Shown here piece by piece: positions 11,822 through 23,160 of a stretch of DNA of 64,000 bases. This DNA comes from Diatrype stigma. Lineage: Eukaryota; Ascomycota; Sordariomycetes; Xylariales; Diatrypaceae. The first letter of the stretch is position 1. Every line of letters starts with the position of its first letter. Below the pieces are notes generated by a model that searched no databases, had not been told where the DNA came from, and worked only from the letters and a program-made list of their open reading frames with translations. Made by a program: the position numbers and the translations under genes. Location: NCBI GenBank assembly GCA_022225965.2, contig JAKJXP020000034.1, forward strand, positions 124,001 to 188,000, written 5' to 3'.

Positions 11822-13483
11822 ATGATGCACCCATCGCGTCAGGCGTACGTGGAGGAGGCAGCAGAGTCCACGGTGAGTCTATCGTCCCCTAATCCATAAC
11901 TCTTCTAGGGTAAGACGCACCTACCTAACGCAGAGTCCCAACAGGATCGCGGTATCGGCCTAGACGAGATCCCCACAGACACCGACTATGACATACCAGG
12001 CGCCGGCGCGGGCATCGCTCCAGAGAAGGCTTCGGCCCTGCTCTCCCAGTTCGAGCGCAAGAGGCGCGCCGCTACCATGGCCGTGCCTACCGATGACGGC
12101 CGCGTGCGGGCGCGCCTGCGAGAGCTCGGGGAACCCATCACGCTGTTCGGAGAGGGCCCAGCCGACCGACGGGACAGGCTGCGAGAGCTGCTGACGGTGC
12201 TGGCAGAGCGGGGGGACGCGGCTATGGCGGGGACGGGGGAGGACAATGACATCTCCATGGAAGACGTGCCCGGCGAAGGCGAGCAGCAGGATGACCAGGA
12301 GGAGGAATTCTACACAACGGGCAGCGACGCGCTGCTGCGCGCCCGTCAGGACATCGCACGGTTTTCGCTGCCGCGGGCGCGGCGGCGCCTCGCGTTCCAG
12401 AAGCAGGAGGCCGCCATCCCGCTGCGGACGCACGTCAAGTTCCGCAAGCAGGTCAGGGAGCGGTTGCAGGCATTCGAGCTACAGGGCAGCCAGACGGCCG
12501 GCGACCGGAACGTCAGCATGACGCGGATCTCGCCGAACGGGGAGGTGGTCGCCGCCGGCAACTGGGGGGGCTCCATCAAGCTGATCGAGATCCCCTCGCT
12601 CGATGAGAAGATGACGCTGCGGGGCCACAACAACCGGGTCGGCGGCATCTCGTGGGCCCCCGGCGCCACGCTGCCAGAGAGCGGAGTCTCGCAGGACAGC
12701 GTCAACCTGGCATCCGGCGGCGCCGACGGCCAGGTCTACCTCTGGTCGCTCACGAAGGACACGCCGGTTGCGAGCCTTCAGGGACACGTGCAGCGGGTTT
12801 GCCGGATCGACTTCCACCCTTCCGGAAGATATCTGGCAACGGCGTCAGAAGACACTACGTGGCGGCTATGGGACGTTGAATCGACTACGGAACTACTACT
12901 ACAAGAAGGCCACTCCCGCGGTGTGTTCGCCGTCTCTTTCAATGGCGACGGGTCTCTACTAGCCAGCGGTGGCACCGATAGCATCGGAAGGATATGGGAT
13001 CTACGGTCTGGCAGGACGGTCATGGTGCTAGGACACCAGGACGGCCACATCAAGCCGATCCACGGCATCGACTGGGGCTCTGACGGCCACCGCGTACTCA
13101 CGGGGTCGGCCGACGGGTGGGTCAAGTGCTGGGACGTGCGCAAGGTGCAGATGGTAGGTGGCCTGGGTGCGCACAGCAGCGCGGTGTCAGACCTGCGGTG
13201 GTATAAGGGGCTGGATGACCCGATCTTGGGCACGGGACCGCCGGGCACGGACGACAAGGGCCAGCAGCTTCCGAAGAAGTCGGGCACGTTCTTCGTGTCG
13301 AGCGGCTTCGATCAGAAGGTCAAGGTCTTCTCGGCGGACGACTGGAGCCTCGTCCAGACCCTGCACGGACACACGGGGCCGGTGGCCAGCGTGGACGTCA
13401 GCCGAGACGGCCGGTGGATTGTCAGCGGGGGACACGACAAGACCGTGAAGCTTTGGAGCCGGCTGGATAACGAAGCGGTTTGA
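11822..13483 (+). CDS. prp4: U4/U6 snRNP WD40 protein Prp4
   Basis: Two exons (11822-11872, 11945-13483) give 529 residues. A short intron with CTAAC branch point separates the first 17 codons (MMHPSRQAYVEEAAEST) from the rest. Residues ~45-95 carry the conserved Prp4 splicing-factor motif: SALLSQFERKRRAA, then VPTDDGRVRARLRELGEPIT and LFGEGPADRRDRLRELL. The C-terminal ~340 residues form a seven-bladed WD40 propeller; repeats end in WGGSIKLIEI, GQVYLWSL, TTWRLWDV, SIGRIWDL, GWVKCWDV, QKVKVFS and KTVKLWS. Prp4 binds Prp3 in the U4/U6 di-snRNP and is needed for tri-snRNP assembly and pre-mRNA splicing in the nucleus. Length and motif order match the family. GC content is high compared with neighbours, as is usual for conserved genes here. 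Confidence 0.95.
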
Positions 13484-14625
13484 GCGCCGGGCAGGGAAGG
13501 CGGAAAACAAGATGGAAATCAAACCCGCCTAATTTGTTATCCGTGTCTTCGGTACATAGCCGATGGTCTGGGAATGAGTACCATAGTCATGATCAGAATA
13601 AGATACCCCAGTGCAATAATAAATTTCTTATCATATCTTGCAAGTACGTGAGGGTATTACCAAGGATCTCAGCTCTACCTCTTAGCAGCTCCCGGTGTTT
13701 ACTACCTACATATGTACGTACATCAGTATGGGGCCCTGCATGTGATGCGAAACCTGGGAGGACTCAAGAATGAGGTTAATTTGTACTTCGCAGTCAGCGA
13801 TACTCCCAGGTCTGTACCTTGGCTGCTTGGGTAGCTATTTCGTTTGTTCTGATTGGTTGACTGGATTCTGGCATGCAATGTCACCCACAGGCCACCAGCC
13901 CACCAAGCCCACCAAGCTTTCAAGGTACGGCACACATGTACATACATACATACAGCACACCCTGAACTGATAAGGACAAAGGCAACGACCGCTTCAACCC
14001 TTCAACCCTTCAACCCTTCAACCCTTGAACGCATCAACGCATCGATTCACCCTCAATCCAGGTCAAACCTACCTGCATCTCACTTCCCAAGTTCCTCAAC
14101 CTGGTTCGTAATTCCATCTTTGACACATTCAGTTGGCATCTTTAGTATTGCATGTTTGTATCATACTGCCAACGAGCGTCCCTATCTGTTCACCCGAGAA
14201 AGACAGGGCGTAGAACGAATCGCTGCATCATCGAGTCGCGTCCCTTTTCTGCCTTCCTTTGCCCTTGATTCCATTGCATGGGATTGATTACATGGAATCC
14301 CATTACATGGGGGCGACTGGAGCGACTGGAACGACAGATTACGTAGTACATACATCCACTACAAGACCCGGACGACGGGACTTCAGCACCTGAGCACCTC
14401 CAGTCGCAACGCTACGCTACTCGACTAGCATCCATTAGGTTTAACTCATTGGCGCCTCCACGCTCCAGCGCTCGACGCTCCACGCTCCACGAGTTAAACT
14501 TCCCGCCCCTGCTGCTTTGCGGCAGCGCCTCTAGTACTTTAGTGAACAAAAGGAAACCGCGCGCCTGCTCCCGCACCCGCACCCGCATTCCTTCTCTTAT
14601 TTCTTCTCAACCCAGCCGTGCTGTC
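13484..14625. other. Intergenic and 5' leader of the cyclin gene (1.1 kb)
   Basis: No gene is recognised. It holds an 8-bp tandem repeat at 13993-14024 and CT/AC-rich leader sequence before the cyclin ATG at 14626. The reading frame is open upstream of that ATG to 14449, but without a better start. Confidence 0.5.
13993..14024. repeat. TTCAACCC x4 tandem repeat
   Basis: Four uninterrupted copies of the 8-bp unit TTCAACCC in the intergenic region upstream of the cyclin gene. Confidence 0.9.
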
Positions 14626-16350
14626 ATGGCGAGCATAGACAGATATCGACCTCCTCCGCGCGAGGGCTACCAACCACCTGTTCTCCCTCCAAATCCCAAT
14701 CCCAATCCCAATCCCAATCCCAATCCCAATCCCACATCGGCATCCACATCCGCTGCTGTCGCCAACACCAACGCCAACGCCAACGCCAACGCCAACGCCA
14801 ACGCCACCCGTGACCGGCCTTCCAGATCGCCATCATCCGCAGCAAAGCGACGCGACGTTCCTCCTGCCGCTCCATCGCCACCTACCCATACATCGCGCAC
14901 ATCCCCTCCGAGACCCCAATCGCGACGAAGCGCACCCTCTCCCCCCTATTCTGCCCCGAAGTCGCCCGCCGCCATGGGCAATCAATGGTTCTTCACCCCC
15001 GATGAGGTGTTGAGTAGCCCGAGCATCCTGGATGGGCTATCGCCGACAGAGGAGAGATTGAGAAGAGCCAAGGGCGTGAACTTCATCTACCAAGCGGGTG
15101 TCTTGCTCGAGCTTCCCCAGACGACGCTATATGTGGCCGGCGTCTTCTTTCATCGGTTCTATATGCGGTGTAGTATGGTGGAGGAGAAGCATGGCATACA
15201 CCACTATGTGAGTTCAGTCTCGAATGCCAGGCAAGCGCCTTTCGGAAGTCATTTATTAGACAGGATGGATCTGGTGCATGACGGCCGAGCGGTGTTCGCG
15301 CCGGGGGGGAAAGATTTACGACGCTCTTTACATACACTAGGCAGCTCGCTAATGGCAACCATGGAACAGAATATCGCAGCTACAGCCCTCTTTCTCGCAA
15401 ACAAGACCGAAGAAAACTGCCGCAAGACAAAAGATATCATCATCGCTGTCGCCAAGGTCGCGCAGAAGAATGTCAAGCTCATCGTTGACGAGCAGTCCAA
15501 GGAATACTGGCGCTGGAGAGATAGCATCCTGATGTACGAGGAAGTTATGCTCGAGAACCTGACCTTTGACTTGATGGTCGACAACCCCCACATCAAGCTA
15601 TATGAACTCCTCGGGCAACTCAACGTCATCAACAACAAGGGGTTGCGACATGCGGCCTGGGCTTTCTGCAACGACTCGTGTCTAACGCCCCTGCCACTAC
15701 TCATGGACGCCCGCGACATCGCCATTGCTTCTATCTTCTTTTCCAGTACCTTCACGAACGATCGTCTCGATGATGTCAACGGGGAAGCGTGGTGGAAGTC
15801 GCTGAATGCCAACGAGGAACACTGCGTGAGGGCCATCAAGGTCCTTGCCGAATTCTATACAGAGAATCCCTTGCGCAAGCAAGAGAATCCGTACCAGGGC
15901 TCACCAAAGTTCGACTTTGAGAACACGCGCCGGAAGGCCGACGACTCTAGCACCAACGCGACACCACGGACGGACCCAGACCGGGGTACCACCCAGAGCC
16001 CTCCACGGCCTAATAACAAGGTGAACGGTACGGCCGGGGTAGCGGACACAGATACACATAGCAAAGACGCGGATAGCGAGACGACAGCTGCAACATCGGC
16101 GTCTAAAGCGGCACCGGGAGATTCCGATACGGTGCTAAAGGAGGCTGCAAACAACCCAGGCGTTCACCAGACCACAAGCGCTGCCAACGAGGAAACCCCC
16201 GCGGGATCGGCCCATGCAAATGGCAAGCGTAAAGAAGTCGAGAGCTTAGGTTCCACCGAAGGACCTGACCCGAAGCGACCGCGTGTAGATGGCGGTCGTC
16301 CTACAGCTGATGGCGATGACGATGATGATGAGGGCGAGGTGCATGAGTAG
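14626..16350 (+). CDS. pch1: Cyclin of the Pch1/cyclin K (P-TEFb) family
   Basis: Two exons (14626-15207, 15370-16350) give about 520 residues. The first ~120 are low complexity, with an Asn-Pro dipeptide run and an Asn-Ala run encoded by hexanucleotide repeats. The cyclin box follows: NQWFFTPDEVLSSPSILDG, then IYQAGVLLELPQTTLYVAGV and FFHRFYMR. After the intron come AATALFLANKTEEN and the second fold up to FYTENPLR. The C-terminus is an acidic, disordered tail ending in an Asp/Glu run. The motif order matches transcription-elongation cyclins that partner Cdk9-type kinases to phosphorylate the RNA polymerase II CTD and Spt5. The 162-nt intron is a multiple of three with no in-frame stop, so retaining it would insert 54 residues into the cyclin box. 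The intron was assigned because the known cyclin fold joins HHY directly to NIAATALFLA. Cyclin L or other CTD-kinase cyclins are the alternatives. Confidence 0.85.
   Translation: MASIDRYRPPPREGYQPPVLPPNPNPNPNPNPNPNPTSASTSAAVANTNANANANANANATRDRPSRSPSSAAKRRDVPPAAPSPPTHTSRTSPPRPQSRRSAPSPPYSAPKSPAAMGNQWFFTPDEVLSSPSILDGLSPTEERLRRAKGVNFIYQAGVLLELPQTTLYVAGVFFHRFYMRCSMVEEKHGIHHYVSSVSNARQAPFGSHLLDRMDLVHDGRAVFAPGGKDLRRSLHTLGSSLMATMEQNIAATALFLANKTEENCRKTKDIIIAVAKVAQKNVKLIVDEQSKEYWRWRDSILMYEEVMLENLTFDLMVDNPHIKLYELLGQLNVINNKGLRHAAWAFCNDSCLTPLPLLMDARDIAIASIFFSSTFTNDRLDDVNGEAWWKSLNANEEHCVRAIKVLAEFYTENPLRKQENPYQGSPKFDFENTRRKADDSSTNATPRTDPDRGTTQSPPRPNNKVNGTAGVADTDTHSKDADSETTAATSASKAAPGDSDTVLKEAANNPGVHQTTSAANEETPAGSAHANGKRKEVESLGSTEGPDPKRPRVDGGRPTADGDDDDDEGEVHE
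14694..14805. repeat. Hexanucleotide repeats coding for Asn-Pro and Asn-Ala runs
   Basis: CCCAAT units (about 14694-14734) and AACGCC units (about 14763-14805) lie in the first exon of the cyclin gene. They encode repetitive dipeptides in its disordered N-terminus and are likely length-variable between isolates. Confidence 0.9.
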
Positions 16351-17877
16351 GTATCGTGGATGAAGATGATGATGAGGTGCTTGAGGCTCTCGAGGAGGTA
16401 TGCTCCTCGAAGAGAGTCTCAGACCCAGAGGCGTCGATATTCTTAATCTCATTATCGTGGCTTGGCTTGGCTGTAGTACCATCGGCGTTGGTATTTGCAC
16501 AAAACGGATAGTGCATCAAGGGGCTGCTTTCTATACAGAGCAACCGAATTAGCATGAGGAGCTATATTTGTATTTGAGGGGAGGGGAGAAGAGACGAAGC
16601 GATGAGACCAGGAGGGAGAGGGCTCGAGTCGGCACCTACACATCTACAGTTCAGCAAAGACTTACTGAGGCCAGCTGAACAAGAAACCAGCCAATCAACC
16701 AACCAGGCAACCAGGAAAACAGGAAACTAAGCTGTACCTGGATTATAAGCGAATGGATAGGCTAGGCTACTTATTAGTTGCGAAAGAAGCAAAGAGAGAC
16801 GAGGAAACTCTCTGAACAAAGCGATTGATTTTTACAAACACTACTTGGACACTGGCTGGGCTGGACTAGGCAGCATAGCAGATGGTAGCATTGCAGGTTT
16901 CGTGAATCGGGATTTCGAATTCAAGAGAATTTTATTCATCCTGCCCCCGGGCATCTTTTATTCGGTACAACAACAGTACCCTACTGTTTTCAAACGAGGT
17001 AAACGGCTTTTGTTTTTCGACAGGTATCAAGGCGGTGGCAGCACAGCTGCCCGGAAGGCTTGCTTAGCAACCAGAAACCACAGCAGAGAAACCACAGCAG
17101 AGACACTGATATGGCATGACCTGACCTGGCAGGCAAGGCGGTGCAGGGTAGGGCAGTGAAAGGAGAAACAAGGGATGGGGACAGTCGCTTTGGCTGGATA
17201 GTTTATTCTTCTTGTCGCCATTCCGAAACTGCAACCTGGTTCTCATTGACCTTAAACATGAGGTCTGTTTCCCCTTTCGTCTTCCCATGTTCCATTGGCC
17301 TCTATAACACATATCATTTTTTAGATATGCCATGCCATGCCAACCAACATATGTGCGTCAGATAGATGTTGGAGGGTCTCTTTCCTGACTTCTGCATCGG
17401 TAACACCATGCCGTCGTCATCCATGCCTCATGCCTTTATTGCCTGTTGCATCTATCTACCCACGCAAATTTGCATCGCACGTTGTTTGTATTTCTGTTCT
17501 ATTTATGGTGGCTGTTGCATTTCCCACCATCTCGATAGGTCAGGCAGGCTGGTCAGGAAGAGCGTTAACCTAGGTGTACAATAACTATAGTATGGTGCGA
17601 TAGCGGAGGGCAAACCAAAAATGTGAGTCAAGTCGTCTACTTGAGCAGCTAATTTGGATTGCACCTTATGTATACATCGGCGTGCTTGAGAGCAAGCATC
17701 AATGCATACTACAATTACACATGGTGGTGTGATTCGGACTTCTGAGGCCTAGTTTCATTTGACTATAGTGCCGTCATCCTACCTGAGCTGCACGTGGGAA
17801 ATATATGCACCCAGCCATCTATCCATGGCCCGCGTATAAGGGTATCTCTGAATATAAAAAGCTATACACGCATGTAT
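16351..17877. other. Convergent intergenic region, no gene recognised (1.5 kb)
   Basis: It lies between the 3' ends of the cyclin gene (plus) and the DUS4 gene (minus). Only short frames occur, some rich in simple repeats. Confidence 0.5.
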
Positions 17878-19512
17878 CTATATATGATCCGCTACGCCAT
17901 CTTTACTCCTGCTACGTTCCCACCCTTCCACCCCCTCCCCTTTGCCCAGCCGAACCCCCTCAAGGAAATCGATAACATCGATCCAAGACTGGCACTCAAC
18001 AAGCCCCACGCGCTCCCGCTTCGTCAGCAGCGCCCGGGTCTGCTTCTCGGGCCCCAGGCCCGGACCGCACATTTCGGTGAGGTGGTGTATGCCTAGCTTC
18101 AGGGGCAGCGGCGCCCGCGCAACGTTCCGCATGAAGGTGTCGACGGCCTCCCAGGGACAGGCGTCGTAGCCGGCGAAGAGGGCCGGGTTGGCGAGGAGGG
18201 CGCGCGCCGACATCAGGCCGGCTAGGTTAGGTATTGGGAGCTTATCGGGCGGTTTCGGTCTGGCAAGATCGACGCCATCGGTGGGAGAGGGAGCGGAGGA
18301 AGGAGAAGAGGGAGAGGTGGTAGTGGTGAATGTAGGTTGAGGCTCAGGTAGCAGGTGCGACGACGTGTACGGCAGGCCGGAGAGCGTGAACACGTCCCCC
18401 GAGACGAGGATCGGGACGCGCTCCCCGAACTTCTCCGCCAGCAGCGCCAACGCCTCGAGGTTGATCGGCGTGCTGGACGGCGTAGATCGCGTGCGCGGAT
18501 GGACCGTGAGCCAGTCGATATTCCTACTCCACCCTCCCCCTCCACCATGATTATCCGCCAGCACCGTCTCGATGAAATCCACCGTCCTCCTCAAATCCGC
18601 ATGCACGCGTATCTTGATGCTAACGCTCCTGCCCCTCGGGCTCTCCACGTCCCCCTCCGTCATGCTGACAGCCCAGCCGTCGTCGGCGAGCCGCCGCCTC
18701 GTCGCAACCACCGCATCGCGCACGAGCTCGCGCCGCCCCATCAGCGCGGCCCCCAGGCCCCCCGCGCACGCCCACGACTGCGGACACCCGCAGTTGAGGT
18801 CGACGCCGTTGACGAAGGGGGCGACGAGCGAGGCGGCGCGTGCGAGCTCCGCGGGATCGCTGGCCCCGAACTGAGCGATCGTGGGGGGTTGCGGGTGCGA
18901 GGTGGACATGGTGAGGTCGCTGTCCCGGGCCACGCTGCTCCGGTTGAACTCCTTCGCTAGGATCATCGGCGTCCAGCAGAGGTCCGTTCCGTAGGCGTGC
19001 ACGGTCTGCCGGAAGGCGAGCTTGCTGTAGCGAACCACTTTTTTTTGTTGCAAGTAGACGTGGAGAGAAAGGGTCAGCCCGCCAGTCACCTCGGTGCCTC
19101 GCAGGCGTACGTGCATTGCATGTTGTTTACTCACTCGGCGCGCATGTGTATAGGTAGCGCTTCTGCGACTTGGCGAGGTCGAAGAGCTTCAGGGGGCTGT
19201 GGTTGTGGTTAGCGCTGTGCCAATGGGCGTGGGTATAGACATGAGAAAAAAGAAAAGGAGTGAGAAGACAGTAAATAGCGTCCTGTCTGATAATATCATC
19301 AATTGATGGGACTTCACGTTGTCGCATCCCCCCTGCAGTCTTAAACATCTTGAAGCGACATTCACGATGTCCATTTGTCCAATCTTGACATGTAGATGGA
19401 GCAGGGGGGGTTCCACCCATACAGTTGGGTTGAAGGTATTCGCTGAGACGATGGCTGATTGAACTTACTGAAGCTTTGGGTAGAGAGACTCATCTTCAGT
19501 CTCCGGATCCAT
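17878..19512 (-). CDS. dus4: tRNA-dihydrouridine(20a/20b) synthase Dus4
   Basis: Three minus-strand exons (19469-19512, 19135-19196, 17878-19037) give 421 residues. The joins rebuild a hallmark of the family: HPLKLFDLAKSQKRYLYTCAP in exon 2, then MVRYSKLAFRQTVHAYGTDL across the second intron. Next come CWTPMILAKEFNRS, QFGASDP, and DLNCGCPQSWA containing the catalytic cysteine. SIKIRVHADL and LTVHPRTR follow, and the phosphate-binding ILVSGDVF. FMN-dependent Dus4 reduces uridine 20a/20b in the D-loop of cytoplasmic tRNAs. An unusual Thr/Ser/Pro-rich insertion (about TTTTTSPSSPSSAPSP) sits between the ILVSGDVF strand and the NLAGLMSARALLANPALF motif, where the family normally has a tight loop. 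The acceptor before TGGTTCGC is an A-rich AAAAG, but it restores the conserved Met-Val and is therefore preferred. The gene is divergent from ADE2. Confidence 0.9.
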
Positions 19513-20072
19513 GTTGTCAACTGGGCTCCTGGACGAGCATTATGGTTGTTAGACAGCAGCTTTCAACGCAGCCTTATCAAAGGGGAATGACCGTCAGACC
19601 TTGCGACGAGTCCAAATAAAGGGATGGATGACGGAGTAGGTACTTGCTATAAATAGGAGGACTACCTACCAATAAGTAAGTACCTACCGTAGTTAATTGC
19701 AAGTACCTCCTTAATTACATGCATGTGTAGCTTCAAGGTGGGGGATGGAGGGGCAGTTGAGCATTCAACCTCACCGCTTACCGGGTTAGGCTAATCTATG
19801 GAAGTTCTGCCCGCTATAAGCCTTCCGATATCGTTATCGGCTTGTACCTTATAACTACTATTAGTGCTTGTGTGGATTGGATTGAGGGTATTTCCTGTTC
19901 AAGTAATCAGCATTTTTTTTTACAGACCTCATTAAGCAGGGGACCGTCTGCATTTCATGATACCCGTGCCTTAAGAATAAGGCCAAATCCGAGACCAACA
20001 GGGATCCTCGCGTTCTTTAGTGTCCGTTGCGAAACCCTCACTATCACCATCACGAACTCTGACAGGAGCAAC
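19513..20072. promoter_or_regulatory. Shared divergent promoter region of DUS4 and ADE2
   Basis: The 560 bp between the two start codons must hold both promoters, since the genes are transcribed away from each other. No specific binding site could be assigned from the sequence alone. Confidence 0.55.
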
Positions 20073-22310
20073 ATGTCTAAGAAGCCTGTTATCGGGTTGT
20101 TGGGTGGGTGAGTACTCCATACTTAAATCACGACTTTCGTGTCTTTTTTACCACCCACACGCACACACCATCGCATCGTTCATCATCGTGTGTGCGTGCC
20201 TGGAATTAGCCCTTTAAACTCAATCTCTCTTCTATGGCATAACGATACATAGCTAACCCCATGTATATAGGGGCCAGCTGGGGAGAATGCTGTGTGAGGC
20301 TGCGGGGCCTCTAGGGATCCAAATTGCAGTCCTGGATGCCGAGAATTGTCCCGCTAAACAGGCAAACCAGAACAATCTCCACATAACTGGATCTTTCAAG
20401 GACCCTGAGAAGATCAAGGCTCTAGCGGCACAATGTGATGTGCTCACTGTGGAAATAGAGCATGTGGAGACGGAGATACTGGAGGAGATTGCAACTAAGG
20501 GCATCGAGGTGCCAACAGCCGATGGAAAGGGGACCACGACCAAAAAGGTCCCCGTGCACCCGTCGTGGAAAACGATACGGTTGATCCAAGACAAGTACCA
20601 GCAGAAAGAGTACTTCGCCAAGAATGGAATCCCGGTCGCACCCCAGATGGCTATCGAGTCGGGCAATGCTCAACTAGATTCTCTGAGGGAAGCTGGACGG
20701 AGGTTTGGGTTTCCGCTCATGCTGAAGGGAAGCAAGGGGTCGTATGACGGAAGAGGAAACTTCAAGGTCACAGGCCCAGAAGACTTCGAAAAGGTTGCCG
20801 AACAAATGGGAGACCAGCCCCTTTATGCTGAGAAATGGGTGCCTTTTCAGCTGGAGCTATCCGCTATGGTCGTGCGGACGGAAGACGACGATGGCAACTT
20901 CAAGGCCGTTTACCCTTACCCAGTGGTTGAGACGATCCACGAGGATAGCATATGCACCAAAGTCTTCTATCCACCCCGGAACGTACCTGAAGACGTGACG
21001 GAGCGAGCTCAAAAGGTAGCCAGCGACGTCATTGCGAGCTTATGGGGAAGAGGCGTCTTTGCAGTTGAGATGTTCTTGCTTCCCGATGGACAGATCATGG
21101 TGAATGAAGTCGCACCTCGGCCACACAACTCTGGGCATTATACCATCGAAGCGGTACGACGGTTTCCAAAGTTACATGTAAACCGTGAAGTTTCTAACGC
21201 CATCGCAGGTTCCACAAATGTCGCAGTACAAGGCCCAGCTGTATTCGATATTAGATCGAGTCCCACTAGAAAGAGGCCTTAACTTAATACCAAGGGTCTC
21301 TTCATCGATAATGTTGAACATCCTCGGCGGAGCTGATGCAACGTCTCATGATCGATTGGTTGAGCTGGCAGATGAGACAACGGACGAATACGCGGATGTG
21401 TATGTACATCTGTACGGAAAAGACTCAAAACCAGGACGCAAGATCGGGCACATAACAGCCACCGGGTTCTCTTCTGTCAACCGCCTATCCGAGATCACCA
21501 GCCCGCTCATCAGATGCATGGACGAGATCCGGCTGGAGCGCATCGGATCAGATCATTCTGCTACTGTATCTCAAGTTGCGCAGCCCAAAGCTCTGCCGCT
21601 CGTTGCAGTAACGATGGGTTCCGACTCCGACCTCAATGTCATGAGCGCTGGATTGAAGATACTAGACGAATTCCACGTCCCCTACGAAGTTCGAATCACG
21701 TCGGCCCACCGGACGCCAAAGCACATGATGAAGTTCGCGGAGGAAAAGGCCGCCGAGGGCTGCAAAGTCATCATTGCTGGGGCGGGAGGTGCGGCACATC
21801 TCCCCGGGATGCTCGCTTCAGAGGTAAGCTAGCAAGATGCCAGCGATTCACTTTGTTCGCCATTAATGTCTTCCATTTTCTTGTGAACCGGTTGAGAACC
21901 CGCTTTCGACTTTGTATTTAGAATGCGATGACCCCAGATGCTCTTGACAGCGTCCCTTCCTCCTCGCTCTCTACCACTACCCCATTCCTCCACTGCAGGC
22001 CGGTTAATTAATATTGACGTCGCTATAGGTGCACATCCCCGTCATCGGCGTCCCGGTCAAGGCATCGCAGCTAGACGGGATGGACAGCTTGCTGAGCATC
22101 GTGCAGATGCCGCGCGGCATCCCGTGCGCGACCGTCGGCATCAACAACGCCACCAATGCCGCGCTCCTGGCCGTGCGCATCCTCGGCGTCGCGCTCCCCG
22201 AGTACGCGGGGCGCATGCGGGACTACCAGCGCCGCATGGAGACGGAGGTGCTGGCCAAGGACCGGAAGATTGTTGATGCGGGCTGGCGGGCGTATGTTGA
22301 GGGCATGTAG
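20073..22310 (+). CDS. ade2: Phosphoribosylaminoimidazole carboxylase (AIR carboxylase)
   Basis: Four exons (20073-20107, 20271-21153, 21209-21823, 22029-22310) give 604 residues. The N-terminal half is a PurK-type ATP-grasp protein: start [12 protein letters not shown], then [50 protein letters not shown] and [13 protein letters not shown]. The C-terminal ~170 residues are Pur[54 protein letters not shown] and [19 protein letters not shown]. The enzyme converts AIR to CAIR in de novo purine synthesis in the cytosol; loss in fungi classically gives red pigmented colonies. The intron after HYTIEA was chosen because it restores [13 protein letters not shown], whereas the unspliced frame runs to an early stop. 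Both catalytic halves appear intact. Confidence 0.96.
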
Positions 22311-23160
22311 ATAGCTACTCGGGTGTGGATATGGAAGAGGAGCGAGGTGGGGAGGGTAGTGTTGAGGGAGAGTTGGTTGTGTATTTATCGCGTCAATACT
22401 AGGTAGGCACTTAGATAAAAATAAAAAAAAGGGGGGGGGGGGGGGGGGGGCGGGGTAGGGCCGCATAACACAATATACCAATTTTAGCCTCAGCTCTTGC
22501 AGCGCTACGAAAGGGATAATGGGCGATAGGATCTCGTAAAGGGAGCATTCATATCATTGAGTTTCCGATAGTTCTTCTCAGAGCTTATCTATGGTTGCGA
22601 CCGAAGTTGCTTGATATAACTCATGAGCCTGCTCAAGGTAGTACGGACATAGTCTAGTGGGACGCCCTTATACCCACTTCCCTGGCTGTCATAGATCTCT
22701 TCGCCTTCATTACACGGCGAGTACAGCCTCCGGTGGTTCTTGGTCGTCTCGAATCTCAAACTCTGACATGTCCTCCAACCGTGCATCTCTGTGAATTTAT
22801 ATCTTTTTCATCTCGGTATGAGGGTTAGCCTGATTCGCAACCGTTCAACGCCAACTACTTTGTACTCAGGGGTAAAGGGTGAATGCGGGGCGGTGGCTGA
22901 AATCATGACCTACTAAACCAAGTACGAAGTAGTTACTGTGAGCCCCGACCGTCCGCGGATCTCCGCCCACTCTTTCGGGCTTTGCTGCAGCTTACCCCCC
23001 CTGCCCCCATAGACCTTTCGAGCCTCCGCGGCGTGAGACTAGGCTGGGCCGTTATGTCCTGGAAGCTGCACCGTAGCATTCAGGCCTGGCCGATACAGCG
23101 TATCGGAGCAGGAAATAGAAGAATACTGCTTGTTATAAATAACTAGTTCGATCCCAAGCG
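22311..23160. other. Intergenic region with a long poly-G tract
   Basis: The 850 bp between ADE2 and the Zn2Cys6 gene contain a run of 20 G at 22431-22450, preceded by eight A. No gene was recognised. Confidence 0.6.
22431..22450 (+). repeat. Poly-G tract (20 G) downstream of ADE2
   Basis: An uninterrupted 20-base G run, followed after one C by GGGG. It lies about 120 bp past the ADE2 stop. Confidence 0.95.

Noticed and set aside
18355..18960. Plus-strand frame of 201 codons opposite DUS4
   Set aside because: Arg/Pro-rich shadow of the high-GC DUS4 coding strand with no domain.
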